Assembly: GCA_027488265.1 (NCBI GenBank)
Contig: JAIYCA010000030.1
Location: 1-13,156, forward strand
DNA: 13,156 nucleotides
Direction of reading: 5' to 3'
Source: Planctomycetaceae bacterium
Lineage (GTDB): Bacteria > Planctomycetota > Phycisphaerae > Phycisphaerales > SM1A02
Position numbers and translations under genes: made by a program. The notes under the pieces are model-generated. The model saw nothing but the letters and a program-made list of their open reading frames with translations. It was not told where the DNA came from and did not search any database. Of this stretch, positions 5,334-12,718 are shown one piece after another (the first letter of the stretch is position 1; the number at the start of each line of letters is the position of its first letter).

Positions 5334-6294
5334 AGCCGAACCGTTCGAGAATCGCCTTCGTCGCGAGAATTCCGTCGTGCTCAGACATGCGCTTGCCCTC
5401 GTACTCGATGCCGATCGCGCCCTTGTAGCCCGATTTTGCAACGACCTCGAGGAGCGCCGGATAGTCGAGCAGCGTCTCGTCGCCCTTCTCGTTGAAGTCG
5501 TAACTCTTAGCGGACATCCCCTTCGCGTACGGCGCGACGAGCGCGACGTTGCGCACCGGGTCAATCAGCTTGCCTGAGCCGTCGCGCCAGTTGCCGAAGT
5601 CGGGCAGCGTGCCGCAGCGGCTTCGATCGGCGACAAGCTTCATAACATCGACAACCCACGCGCCATCAGACGAAAGACCGCCGTGATTTTCAACGATGAC
5701 GTTGAGTTCGTACGGCTTCGCCACCTCGAGGAGTTTGACGAGACCGTCTGCGCAACGAATCGTCTGCTCGCTCGCGTTTCCCTCGCCGATCGCATTCACG
5801 CGGATTGCATGACATCCAATCTCCTTCGCGAACGCGAGCCACTTCTCGTGATTCGCCGCGAACTGTGCGCGCGCTGCTTTGTCGGCAGAACCGCACAGTC
5901 CTTCGCCGTCGCACATGATGAGTTCGCACTTCACGCCGAGGTCGTCGCAGCGCTTACGGAACTCGCTGCCGAGTGATTTTTCGCCGATGCGCTCTCGGTA
6001 GAACTGATTCACGAGTTCGATGCGTGTGAGACCGAACTCTTCTTTCGTGATCTTCGCGAAGTCCATCGGATCGGCAGGGTCCTTCGCGCGTTCCTCGGGC
6101 TTGCCAAAACCAAAGCGTCGATGCAGCGACCATTGCGCGAGCGAGATCGGATTCGAGAGCAAGTTCGCCACTGCCTTCGCATCGACGGCTCCAGCGGGCA
6201 CCGACGGCTTGGCGTCGTCCTGCGCGAAGGCGCGCGGCGCGAGTGCCGCAAGTGATGCGAGTCCGAACACACTGAGCGCATTTCGACGGTTCAT
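5323..6294 (-). CDS. Exported sugar phosphate isomerase/epimerase-like TIM-barrel protein
   Basis: Protein of 323 residues of the xylose isomerase-like (AP endonuclease 2) TIM-barrel superfamily. Residues 1-24 are an export signal with a twin-arginine-like NRRNALSVFG and cleavage after AFA, so it is probably folded in the cytoplasm and sent through Tat. The barrel follows from about residue 45: LAQWSLHRRFG, FGLTRIELVNQFY, CDDLGVKCELIMCDGEG, GCHAIRVNA, LNVIVENHGG, GTLPDFGNW and GAIGIEYEG. Glu202, Asp232 and Glu297 are likely metal ligands by analogy. The substrate cannot be told; such Tat-exported members are frequent in planctomycete sugar catabolism. The start at 6294 is set by GAGGAG (6307 to 6302), 7 nt upstream, and by the signal peptide; earlier in-frame starts to 6384 give no sensible N-terminus. 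It is convergent with the cupin gene and divergent from the lipoprotein operon. Confidence 0.87.
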   Translation of the reverse strand: MNRRNALSVFGLASLAALAPRAFAQDDAKPSVPAGAVDAKAVANLLSNPISLAQWSLHRRFGFGKPEERAKDPADPMDFAKITKEEFGLTRIELVNQFYRERIGEKSLGSEFRKRCDDLGVKCELIMCDGEGLCGSADKAARAQFAANHEKWLAFAKEIGCHAIRVNAIGEGNASEQTIRCADGLVKLLEVAKPYELNVIVENHGGLSSDGAWVVDVMKLVADRSRCGTLPDFGNWRDGSGKLIDPVRNVALVAPYAKGMSAKSYDFNEKGDETLLDYPALLEVVAKSGYKGAIGIEYEGKRMSEHDGILATKAILERFGCRA

Positions 6295-6355
6295 CTGGCG
6301 ACTCCTCGGAGGCATTTGAGGGCGGCACAAACGCAGCCCGCTCGGAACACCGTGC

Positions 6356-6384
6356 ACGCTACCACAGGCTTCGCGCTGTTTCAT
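6356..6384 (-). promoter_or_regulatory. Candidate promoter of the isomerase-like gene
   Basis: On the minus strand ATGAAA (6384 to 6379; 4 of 6 with TTGACA) and TAGCGT (6361 to 6356) are 17 bp apart, and TGG directly before the -10 makes it an extended -10. It would give a leader of about 55 nt with the GAGGAG site near its end. Moderate only, since both hexamers are imperfect. Confidence 0.35.
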
Positions 6385-6409
6385 GAGCCGAGTGACTCAA
6401 CGATGAAAC

Positions 6410-6421
6410 TACACTGTACGA
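6410..6421 (+). promoter_or_regulatory. Leaderless-type -10 of the lipoprotein-acylase operon
   Basis: TACACT (6410-6415) is followed by six bases and then the ATG at 6422, so transcription would begin on the start codon. No Shine-Dalgarno precedes this ATG, in contrast to the strong one before the second gene. A -35 at the right distance is not recognisable. Confidence 0.45.
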
Positions 6422-7678
6422 ATGCCGATCGCTTCGCCTATCTCCCTGCATGGCTTACGACTTTCTCGCATTGCGAAGTGCAGCGTCGCACTCGCCCTCG
6501 CCATCGCGGCAACCTCGTGCGATATCCCCGATGATCCCGCACAAGACGCCGCGATGCAGACGGAGAAGAAGGAGCACCATCATCATGGCGAGAGCCATGA
6601 ACAAGACGACGGCAGCAGCGCCGCGAAGCACACGCACGAATCGAACAAGGCCGATCGGGATCGTGGCGATGCCGGCGAATCATCAACCCATCATTCAGCA
6701 AAGCCTGCTTCGACTTCAACGACTCCAAGCGGCGTGCAGTGGTACATGACTCTTCACGATGCCGGCGCGCGCGATCCAGTCACTGGCCAAGAGAGCGTTC
6801 TCGGATTCGGCGCCGACGGCGCGTCCGCGGGAGGTGTGCTCGCGAAAGTTCCCGATGCCGAGGGCGAATTGCAAGATCTCCGCGGCATGCTGCCGCTTGC
6901 GGATGGGACGCTCTTGGTGATTTCCGCGTGGAAACACAACACGCAGATTTTGCAATTCGGCGCCCCCGCCAGTGATGCACGACGCCCGTTTGTCGGCGTT
7001 TTCGCGCGCACAGGCGATGACAACCCATTGCTCGTTCATCCGTATGCCATGGCCGTCGCGCCCGATGGATCGATCCTCGTTTCGAATCAAGATTCGAATA
7101 CGGTCACGCGTTACGGCGCACCGAGTTCTCCGAGTGCAGGCAAACCACTCACGTCATCGGGAGCGGTCGATGTCGGCACGAAGTCTGCGGGCCTCGTCGT
7201 ACCTTCGCATGAGATGAACAAGCACGGTGTGAAAGAGGTGCGCGGGATCGCCGTCACGCCCGATGGAACGCTACTCGTCGCTGATCGCGGGAAAGGCGAG
7301 GTGACCACATGGAATCTCGCGACTGGTGAACGCCTGCGTGTGCTCGCATCGAAGAATGACGGCATCGAAACACCGATTCAACTCCTCATCGCGCCCGATG
7401 AAAGCACCCTCTATATCAGCGACAACAAGCGAAACGAGGTGTTTCGCCTGCAACTTCCAGACGGGAAAGCGAGCGTCTTCATCGGCGAAGACGCTGGCAT
7501 CGATGCGACGAGTTCACTCGCGATCCACGACGGCTACCTCTACGTCGGAAGCCGCAAAGCGCGTGAGATTCTCCGCTTTCGACTCAGCGACGGCGTCGCG
7601 GACGAGAAGCCATTCATCACAAATCTCCCCGACAATCCCGAGTTCTTCATTGCGAATCCTGCGGAGGCGAAGCCGTGA
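6422..7678 (+). CDS. His-rich lipoprotein with NHL/SMP-30-like beta-propeller
   Basis: Protein of 418 residues. Residues 1-33 form a lipoprotein signal: basic start (RLSRIAK), hydrophobic ALALAIAA, and the lipobox-like ATSC with Cys33 (Ala rather than Leu at -3, so somewhat weak). Residues 45-95 are a hydrophilic tether with nine His (HHHH at 52-55, His59, His70, His72, His90, His91) among Asp and Glu, a plausible divalent-metal-binding region. From about residue 105 the protein shows propeller strands: MLPLADGTLLVIS, HPYAMAVAPDGSILVSN, VRGIAVTPDGTLLVAD, LLIAPDESTLYISD and SLAIHDGYLYVGS. These resemble NHL, SMP-30 and YncE-type repeats; no catalytic residues are evident, and ligand or partner is unknown. 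The stop overlaps the acylase start (GTGA), so the two form an operon and may act together at the cell surface. Start chosen for the TACACT box and signal peptide. Confidence 0.8.
   Translation: MPIASPISLHGLRLSRIAKCSVALALAIAATSCDIPDDPAQDAAMQTEKKEHHHHGESHEQDDGSSAAKHTHESNKADRDRGDAGESSTHHSAKPASTSTTPSGVQWYMTLHDAGARDPVTGQESVLGFGADGASAGGVLAKVPDAEGELQDLRGMLPLADGTLLVISAWKHNTQILQFGAPASDARRPFVGVFARTGDDNPLLVHPYAMAVAPDGSILVSNQDSNTVTRYGAPSSPSAGKPLTSSGAVDVGTKSAGLVVPSHEMNKHGVKEVRGIAVTPDGTLLVADRGKGEVTTWNLATGERLRVLASKNDGIETPIQLLIAPDESTLYISDNKRNEVFRLQLPDGKASVFIGEDAGIDATSSLAIHDGYLYVGSRKAREILRFRLSDGVADEKPFITNLPDNPEFFIANPAEAKP
7663..7677 (+). promoter_or_regulatory. Ribosome binding site fixing a GTG start for the acylase
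   Basis: GGAGG (7663-7667) lies 7 nt before GTG at 7675. The GTG overlaps the preceding gene's stop as GTGA. An ATG six codons in (7690) is less well placed. Confidence 0.7.
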
Positions 7679-10176
7679 GCATCTTGAAGATGAAACGACG
7701 AGCGACTGATGTCTTCTCAGCATTCTTCGCCTTGAGTGTGGCGATCACGAGCCACGCGGCCGAAGAACTCATCCCGAAGTTCGCAGTGATTCCGTCGCTC
7801 AAGAGCGAAGTCACCATCGATCTCGACCGCGTCGAAGTCCCGACGATTCAGGCGATGTCCATCGAGGATGCAGCGCGCGCCGAAGGCTGGATACATGCAC
7901 GTGAGCGTTTCCTTCAAATGGACCTTGCGCGACGCGAAGCTGCCGGCGAACTTTGGGAACTTATTCCGCAAGCGAAAGCGCGTGATCTCGAAACTCTCCC
8001 GCTGCAATTGCGCGATGCCGCGCAACGCGCACTGGGCGCACTGCCGCCCGCGCAGCGCGCGCTGTTGGATTGCTACGCCGAGGGTGTGAACGCGTTTCTC
8101 GCGACGACCACGCCCTTTGAATACAACATGCTCAAGTTGAAACCCGCACCGTGGAAGGCTGAGGATTCTCTCCTCATTCAACTCGGCATGGCGCGGTACC
8201 TCGATAGTTCGCCGCAAGCCGATCGCGCGCGAACTCCGCTCTTTCTTGCGTTTCCGAAGGTTGCCGAGTTTTTCACTTCGAGTCGTGGAACCCTTGATCG
8301 GTCGATTGATGGCTCGCCACTTCCGCAACCAATCGCGATCCCCGACGCGGCAGCACTCGATCTCCGGCGCGCGAGATCGAACGCTGCACTGCCCGCGCGC
8401 ACGCAGTCACCGTCAAGTGCCGAGTCGATCTCAACGCGTGACGTGCATCCAGGTTCGAACGCCTTCGCGGTGGCGGGTTCGCGCACCAAAGATGGACGCG
8501 CGATTGTCGCCAACGACATGCATTTGATGCTGACGGCACCCGGCATTTGGTACCGCGTTCGACTCTTGTGGCCCGAACACACACTCGAAGGTTTGTCGCT
8601 TCCGGGAGTACCGCTCATCGTGCAAGGCACGAATGGCCATGTTGCATGGGCGTTTACGAATCTCACGGCAGACCTCGCCGATTTGATTGTTGTCGAGGCG
8701 GACCCGACGGATCCGACCCGGTACCAGACAAGCAACGGAAGCCAGGCCTTCGTGACGCGCGTCGTGCGCGTAGGCACAGGAACAAGCGCCGAAGAAGTCA
8801 CGCTTCGCACGACAGAGTTCGGGCCGATTGTCGAGACGCGAGAAGACGGCACGATGCTTGCGTTGCGATGGGCACCACTCCGCGAAGGTGGCCTCGACTG
8901 CGGCCTCTTCGAACTTGCGAATGCGAAGACACTCGATGACGCGCTTGCGACAGCGCGAGAGTGGCACGGCCCGCCGCAGAACTTCCTTGTCGCGGACAAC
9001 TCTGGCCGCATCGGATGGACGATCGCGGGCGCGCTTCCCGACCGCTCCGACCGCACCTCGCGCATCGTGTCGTGGCGCGATGCACCCGAATGGCGCGGAA
9101 CGCTTGATCCAGGCGCAAAGCCGACGATCGTGGATCCAGCAGAGGGCATCCTCACAAGTGCCAATCAGCTATCGCTCGCGCCGGCAGGACCGATCGCTTC
9201 GCTCATCGGTGCCGATGAAGCGCATGGCGATCGCGCGTTTCGAATCGCGGAGTTGCTGCGTGCTCGCCAAGATTGGACCGAAGTTGATCTCCACGGCGTA
9301 CAACTCGACGTACGTTCACCACGCCTTGTGCGTTGGCGTGATGCCATCGTCGCGGCGCTCGGTGAAAAGCTTGCGCAGGAAGAGATTGCGCATGCAAAGA
9401 ACGCGAACGAGTCGAATGCAAGCGACGAACGCAGCGCGCCTGCGGCGGATCTCACATCCTCTGCACTCGCGGTGGAACTGTTGCGCGCGTGGAACGGAGA
9501 CGTCAGCGTCAACGCGTCTGCACCCGTCCTTCTTGACGCGGTGCGCAGTGGATTACGACGTGCCATGGCCGAAGCGCTCGCAGCTGACGCACGTGTGCGC
9601 GGCGTCGAGATCGATGCGCAGCAAATCGTGATGGCACTCGATGACGAAGCGCTGCTTCGCATCCTTGAAACACGCCCGCCGCATCTTTTGCCGCGTGGCC
9701 AGTACTGGAGCGCGTTGACACAGGAACTGCTCGATGCTGCGGCGACTGCGTCGTTCGTGCCCGCAAGTGGCGAGAAACCTGCAGGTTTTCGAACGCGTGG
9801 CGAGGTCAATCGCGCGGCCATTCGTCATCCCGCTGCCGACGCGCTTGGTGCCGCTGCGCGGCTTGCAGAGATGCCACGAGCACCACTTCCAGGCCACCCC
9901 ACCACAGTCCGTGTGCAAACACCGAGTTTCGGCGCAAGTCAGCGATCAGTGGTTTCACCAAGCCGCGAAGACGAAGCGATTCTTGTGACTCCCGCAGGAC
10001 AGTCCGGCCTTCCGACATCTCCGCACTTCCGCAGCCTGCACAAATCATGGCAGGATGGAACGCCGTACCCGTTTCGACCTTCAGAGCCAACCGCGCGGAT
10101 CCGCATGGCTGCCGAGAAGAAAGACGCAGCATCAAAGGCGAATGACGCCAGCAGCGTTACCCCGTCCAACCGCTGA
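7675..10176 (+). CDS. Penicillin acylase family (peptidase S45) Ntn-hydrolase, secreted
   Basis: An 833-residue precursor that should be exported and then self-cleave into two chains hydrolysing an amide bond. Residues 1-28 are a signal peptide (MKRR, hydrophobic core, SHA then AEE). The small chain carries GWIHARERFLQMDLARR (about 72-88), typical of the family. The nucleophile is Ser261 in PGSNAFAVAG, the new N-terminus of the large chain after autoprocessing; residues about 230-260 are the likely excised spacer. His283 lies at large-chain position 23, as in cephalosporin acylases and acyl-homoserine lactone acylases rather than Gln as in penicillin G acylase. Asn497 in TSANQLS is large-chain position 237, near the oxyanion Asn241 of penicillin G acylase. 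GDRAFRIAELL and a C-terminal GQSGLPTSPHFRS also fit. The substrate is not determined; lactone signal cleavage is possible. It overlaps the lipoprotein gene by 4 bp, and its last 20 bp overlap the convergent metallopeptidase gene. Confidence 0.92.
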   Translation: MSILKMKRRATDVFSAFFALSVAITSHAAEELIPKFAVIPSLKSEVTIDLDRVEVPTIQAMSIEDAARAEGWIHARERFLQMDLARREAAGELWELIPQAKARDLETLPLQLRDAAQRALGALPPAQRALLDCYAEGVNAFLATTTPFEYNMLKLKPAPWKAEDSLLIQLGMARYLDSSPQADRARTPLFLAFPKVAEFFTSSRGTLDRSIDGSPLPQPIAIPDAAALDLRRARSNAALPARTQSPSSAESISTRDVHPGSNAFAVAGSRTKDGRAIVANDMHLMLTAPGIWYRVRLLWPEHTLEGLSLPGVPLIVQGTNGHVAWAFTNLTADLADLIVVEADPTDPTRYQTSNGSQAFVTRVVRVGTGTSAEEVTLRTTEFGPIVETREDGTMLALRWAPLREGGLDCGLFELANAKTLDDALATAREWHGPPQNFLVADNSGRIGWTIAGALPDRSDRTSRIVSWRDAPEWRGTLDPGAKPTIVDPAEGILTSANQLSLAPAGPIASLIGADEAHGDRAFRIAELLRARQDWTEVDLHGVQLDVRSPRLVRWRDAIVAALGEKLAQEEIAHAKNANESNASDERSAPAADLTSSALAVELLRAWNGDVSVNASAPVLLDAVRSGLRRAMAEALAADARVRGVEIDAQQIVMALDDEALLRILETRPPHLLPRGQYWSALTQELLDAAATASFVPASGEKPAGFRTRGEVNRAAIRHPAADALGAAARLAEMPRAPLPGHPTTVRVQTPSFGASQRSVVSPSREDEAILVTPAGQSGLPTSPHFRSLHKSWQDGTPYPFRPSEPTARIRMAAEKKDAASKANDASSVTPSNR

Positions 10177-12487
10177 GGAGTTGCGCGAGATCCGCAGCAT
10201 CGACCGAGCCATCACGGTTCAAGTCTGCCGCGCCGCCCGTTTGTCCCCATGCGCTGAGCAGCATCGCGAGGTCGGCGGCGTCAATGTCGCCATCGTTGTC
10301 GATATCGCTCGCAGGATTCGTGCCACCGCGCGACAGCGCCGATGCGGGGATCGCCGCCTTCGCAACGTTTGGCCCCTGCCACGACGCAATCAAGCCAGCA
10401 CTGCCCGTTCGTTCAAAGAACTCGATACGAATCGCATGCGTTCCCGCTGCGAGTGCAATCGATCCAGACTTTTCCAACATCGCGTGGATGCCGTCGTTGC
10501 TGACGACGACTGTGTTTCCAATGAGGAGTCGCGAGCCTTCGTCTGAATTGGTGAAGAACGTCCAAACGCCAGACTCGGGGACGGTCACCCAACCAGTAAA
10601 CAGTGCCCCGACATTGTTTGCTCGTCCGCTGGTCGCAAAATTCCCCGTCGTTGACGCGTAGTTAACCTGCGCGACGGTGCCTGATTGATACGGCGTCAGC
10701 GTCGCATAGTTGGGTAGTACAGTCGGTGAAGACAGCACGTAGTACGACACATCCAACTGTGGGACGTCGCCAACTGGATTCTCGGGGACGCGCACTGGGG
10801 TGACTTCAACAGTCACCGACACAACCGTTTCTTGGCCGCTCGCTTCGCGAACGCGATACGTAAAGACGTCGTTCCCCGAGAACGAACCATTCGGCATGAC
10901 GTAGATCAGTTGATCGCGACCGCCAGGCCCCGTGCCAACACTGCGCTCCACAACGCCGCCAAGCGAAGGATTTGTAAACGTTCCGATCTCAACACTCTCA
11001 CAGTTGAAGTCTATTTCGTTCGCGAGAACATCGATCGTGACAGGCACACCGACGATGGTTTGCGCACGATCACTCGCACCAAACGGGAGCGTCGTGGCTG
11101 CGACGTAACTACAACCGACCGCCGCGAGACGATCTTCCATCGACTGAATATTCGACGGATGGAACACCAACTTGATGTTCTGCACGCCACCTGAGCAGAG
11201 GTGGCAGTACGACATAATCGTGCCTTGATCGGCGTTCGCGACAGTGCAATCCGCCGGACTCAAACCACAACCGTCGAGCGGCGGAACGTAACTATGCGTG
11301 TGCGGCGCGCCGAAATTGTGGCCGAGTTCATGCGCCACCACGATGATGTCCCAATTCTGTCCGTTGTTGTCGACAAGCGGCGTTGGGAAGAAACCATCGA
11401 GATTCGCGCTGACGCCATAGTTGTAGCCACCGTTGCAAATGCCTGGCAGATACGCCACGCCGCCGCCAAGATTGCGTCCAGAGAGGAAGTGCGCGAGATC
11501 GCGCGTGATACTTCCCATCTGCAATTGCCAGTATCCCGAGAACTCCTCGAGTTGCGTCGAGGTGTTCGTCGCCGTCCACGGATCGGTGGAACTCCAGAGT
11601 CGGAGATAGCGAACGCTCAGCCGCGCGTTGACGTCGCGGGTGTAGATCGAAGTCAGCGCTGCCGCGAGTGTGCCGACATAACCCGTCGCCGCCGACGTGT
11701 CGCCTCCGAAAAGCGCGAGAAACTCTTGGTCTGTTTCCCACGCGATGCGGAATTGTCGACATGGTGGCGTGCCTGCAAGGCCGCCGTCACCAACGACCAC
11801 TGGTTCGGGCGGCTCAACCGTCGCGCAGGTCCACGCAGGAGCTTCGAGGAAATCCTCAGGAAGCGCCGTCAGTTCGTAACTTGCGATACCGGTGCGCGAA
11901 CCAGTCGGACCACTTGAGATGATGAAGGTGCGGCGATCGATTTCAACGTAGCCGTAGGTGCCAGCGGAGGTCGACGAAAGGAACGCACGTGAGTTCGCTG
12001 CGCCATGCACAACTCCGACGAAATGCACTCCGCGATCGACGTCTGCGGCGAGCCTGCGCTTCGGCGTCGATGCGCCGGTGCCCGCGATGGCGGCAACTTC
12101 GATTTCGGCATCCGACTCGAACGGATCGAGCGTCGCGAGTTCAAGGTCGACATCAAGCGCGGGCCCAAGCGGGAAAGCGTGCAGCGTTCCACCACCCGCA
12201 GTCGCGAGGCGGTTCAGAGCCGCACGGTCGATTTCAATGACGCTCGTCGCATGCGCCGCAGCCTTGGGAATGCGGCCAGTGCTCGCGACGCGTCGTGCGA
12301 TCGATGGAAGCGCGATCTGCTCAGACGCCACACCGACCGATGACGCAGTGGACGTCGCCTTCGAAGTGACCCTTAAGGGTGCCTTCGTGGGTGCCTTCGT
12401 GGGTGCCATAAGCGATGCATCGACTGATGCATCGAGCGAGGAGGGCGACGAAAGAAGAGCAGCAACAAGGGGGACGAGCAGGTTCAT
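10157..12487 (-). CDS. Secreted reprolysin-like zinc metallopeptidase with PA14-like and dockerin domains
   Basis: Protein of 776 residues. A short signal (about 1-20, without the usual positive charges) is followed by an Ala/Ser/Thr-rich stretch to about 60, then a probable propeptide (about 80-215). The catalytic domain spans about 245-460: zinc motif HELGHNFGAPH (His386, Glu387, His390, His396) and Met-turn GTIMSYC (Met425), with several Cys, as in M12 metzincins. Residues about 465-563 look like a cadherin/Ig-type module (VPVTIDVLANEIDF, NDVFTYRV), 580-710 like PA14 (GWVTVPESGVWTFFTNSDEG, then SRLLIG and FERTGSAGLIASWQGP), and 726-776 are a dockerin with two loops (DIDNDGDIDAADL, DLNRDGSVDAADL). 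It probably degrades extracellular protein and is anchored by the dockerin. GAGG four nt before the ATG at 12487 is a weak ribosome site. The upstream paralogue on the same strand suggests tandem duplication. Confidence 0.9.
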   Translation of the reverse strand: MNLLVPLVAALLSSPSSLDASVDASLMAPTKAPTKAPLRVTSKATSTASSVGVASEQIALPSIARRVASTGRIPKAAAHATSVIEIDRAALNRLATAGGGTLHAFPLGPALDVDLELATLDPFESDAEIEVAAIAGTGASTPKRRLAADVDRGVHFVGVVHGAANSRAFLSSTSAGTYGYVEIDRRTFIISSGPTGSRTGIASYELTALPEDFLEAPAWTCATVEPPEPVVVGDGGLAGTPPCRQFRIAWETDQEFLALFGGDTSAATGYVGTLAAALTSIYTRDVNARLSVRYLRLWSSTDPWTATNTSTQLEEFSGYWQLQMGSITRDLAHFLSGRNLGGGVAYLPGICNGGYNYGVSANLDGFFPTPLVDNNGQNWDIIVVAHELGHNFGAPHTHSYVPPLDGCGLSPADCTVANADQGTIMSYCHLCSGGVQNIKLVFHPSNIQSMEDRLAAVGCSYVAATTLPFGASDRAQTIVGVPVTIDVLANEIDFNCESVEIGTFTNPSLGGVVERSVGTGPGGRDQLIYVMPNGSFSGNDVFTYRVREASGQETVVSVTVEVTPVRVPENPVGDVPQLDVSYYVLSSPTVLPNYATLTPYQSGTVAQVNYASTTGNFATSGRANNVGALFTGWVTVPESGVWTFFTNSDEGSRLLIGNTVVVSNDGIHAMLEKSGSIALAAGTHAIRIEFFERTGSAGLIASWQGPNVAKAAIPASALSRGGTNPASDIDNDGDIDAADLAMLLSAWGQTGGAADLNRDGSVDAADLAQLLSGWTG
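12369..12437. repeat. Short 12-bp tandem repeats in the metallopeptidase N-terminal region
   Basis: GGGTGCCTTCGT is present twice (12377-12388, 12389-12400) plus seven further bases; GATGCATCGACT at 12414-12425 is followed by a near copy, GATGCATCGAGC. A perfect palindrome, ACCCTTAAGGGT (12369-12380), adjoins them. Being multiples of three, the repeats keep frame and encode APTKAPTKAP and ASVDAS, a low-complexity segment just after the signal peptide that can expand or shrink by slippage. Confidence 0.75.
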
Positions 12488-12718
12488 AGGGCCTCGACGA
12501 TATCGGTCATCCGTGCGGGGAGTTCAGCACGGACCACCCTCTTCGGACGAGGTCGCCCTTCTGTCGCAAGTAGACCTGAAATTGGCGTGATTCTGGGCGT
12601 CCGTGTAACCGCTCTCGCCACGAGTTCCCTCGTAGGAGGTCGATGCACGGGCCCACCCTGGAGGCTTCAAAAGAAGCCGAAGAAGAAGCCGAGGCCGACA
12701 CGCAGACTCTCAACCGAA
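12488..12718. other. 231-bp gap between the two PA14-dockerin genes
   Basis: No credible gene. On the minus strand a GGCTTC-TTTT-GAAGCC hairpin (12678 to 12663) follows the stop of the upstream paralogue by about 40 nt but lacks a T-tract, so it is only a weak terminator candidate. A purine-rich AAGAAGCCG repeat surrounds it on the plus strand. A TATCGT box about 9 nt before the metallopeptidase ATG could be a -10; no firm promoter can be called. Confidence 0.35.

Noticed and set aside
8178..9164. A 328-codon minus-strand open frame inside the acylase gene
   Set aside because: Antisense shadow, Ser/Arg-rich with no motif; the plus-strand acylase has catalytic residues in the right places.
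10055..10546. A family of similar plus-strand ORFs (also 1379-1702 and 12587-13108) sharing a PTxEExxEVLxIHxAV-like start
   Set aside because: They are antisense shadows of the three dockerin tails. Their mutual similarity is explained by the conserved dockerin codons on the minus strand; they carry no ribosome sites or domains.
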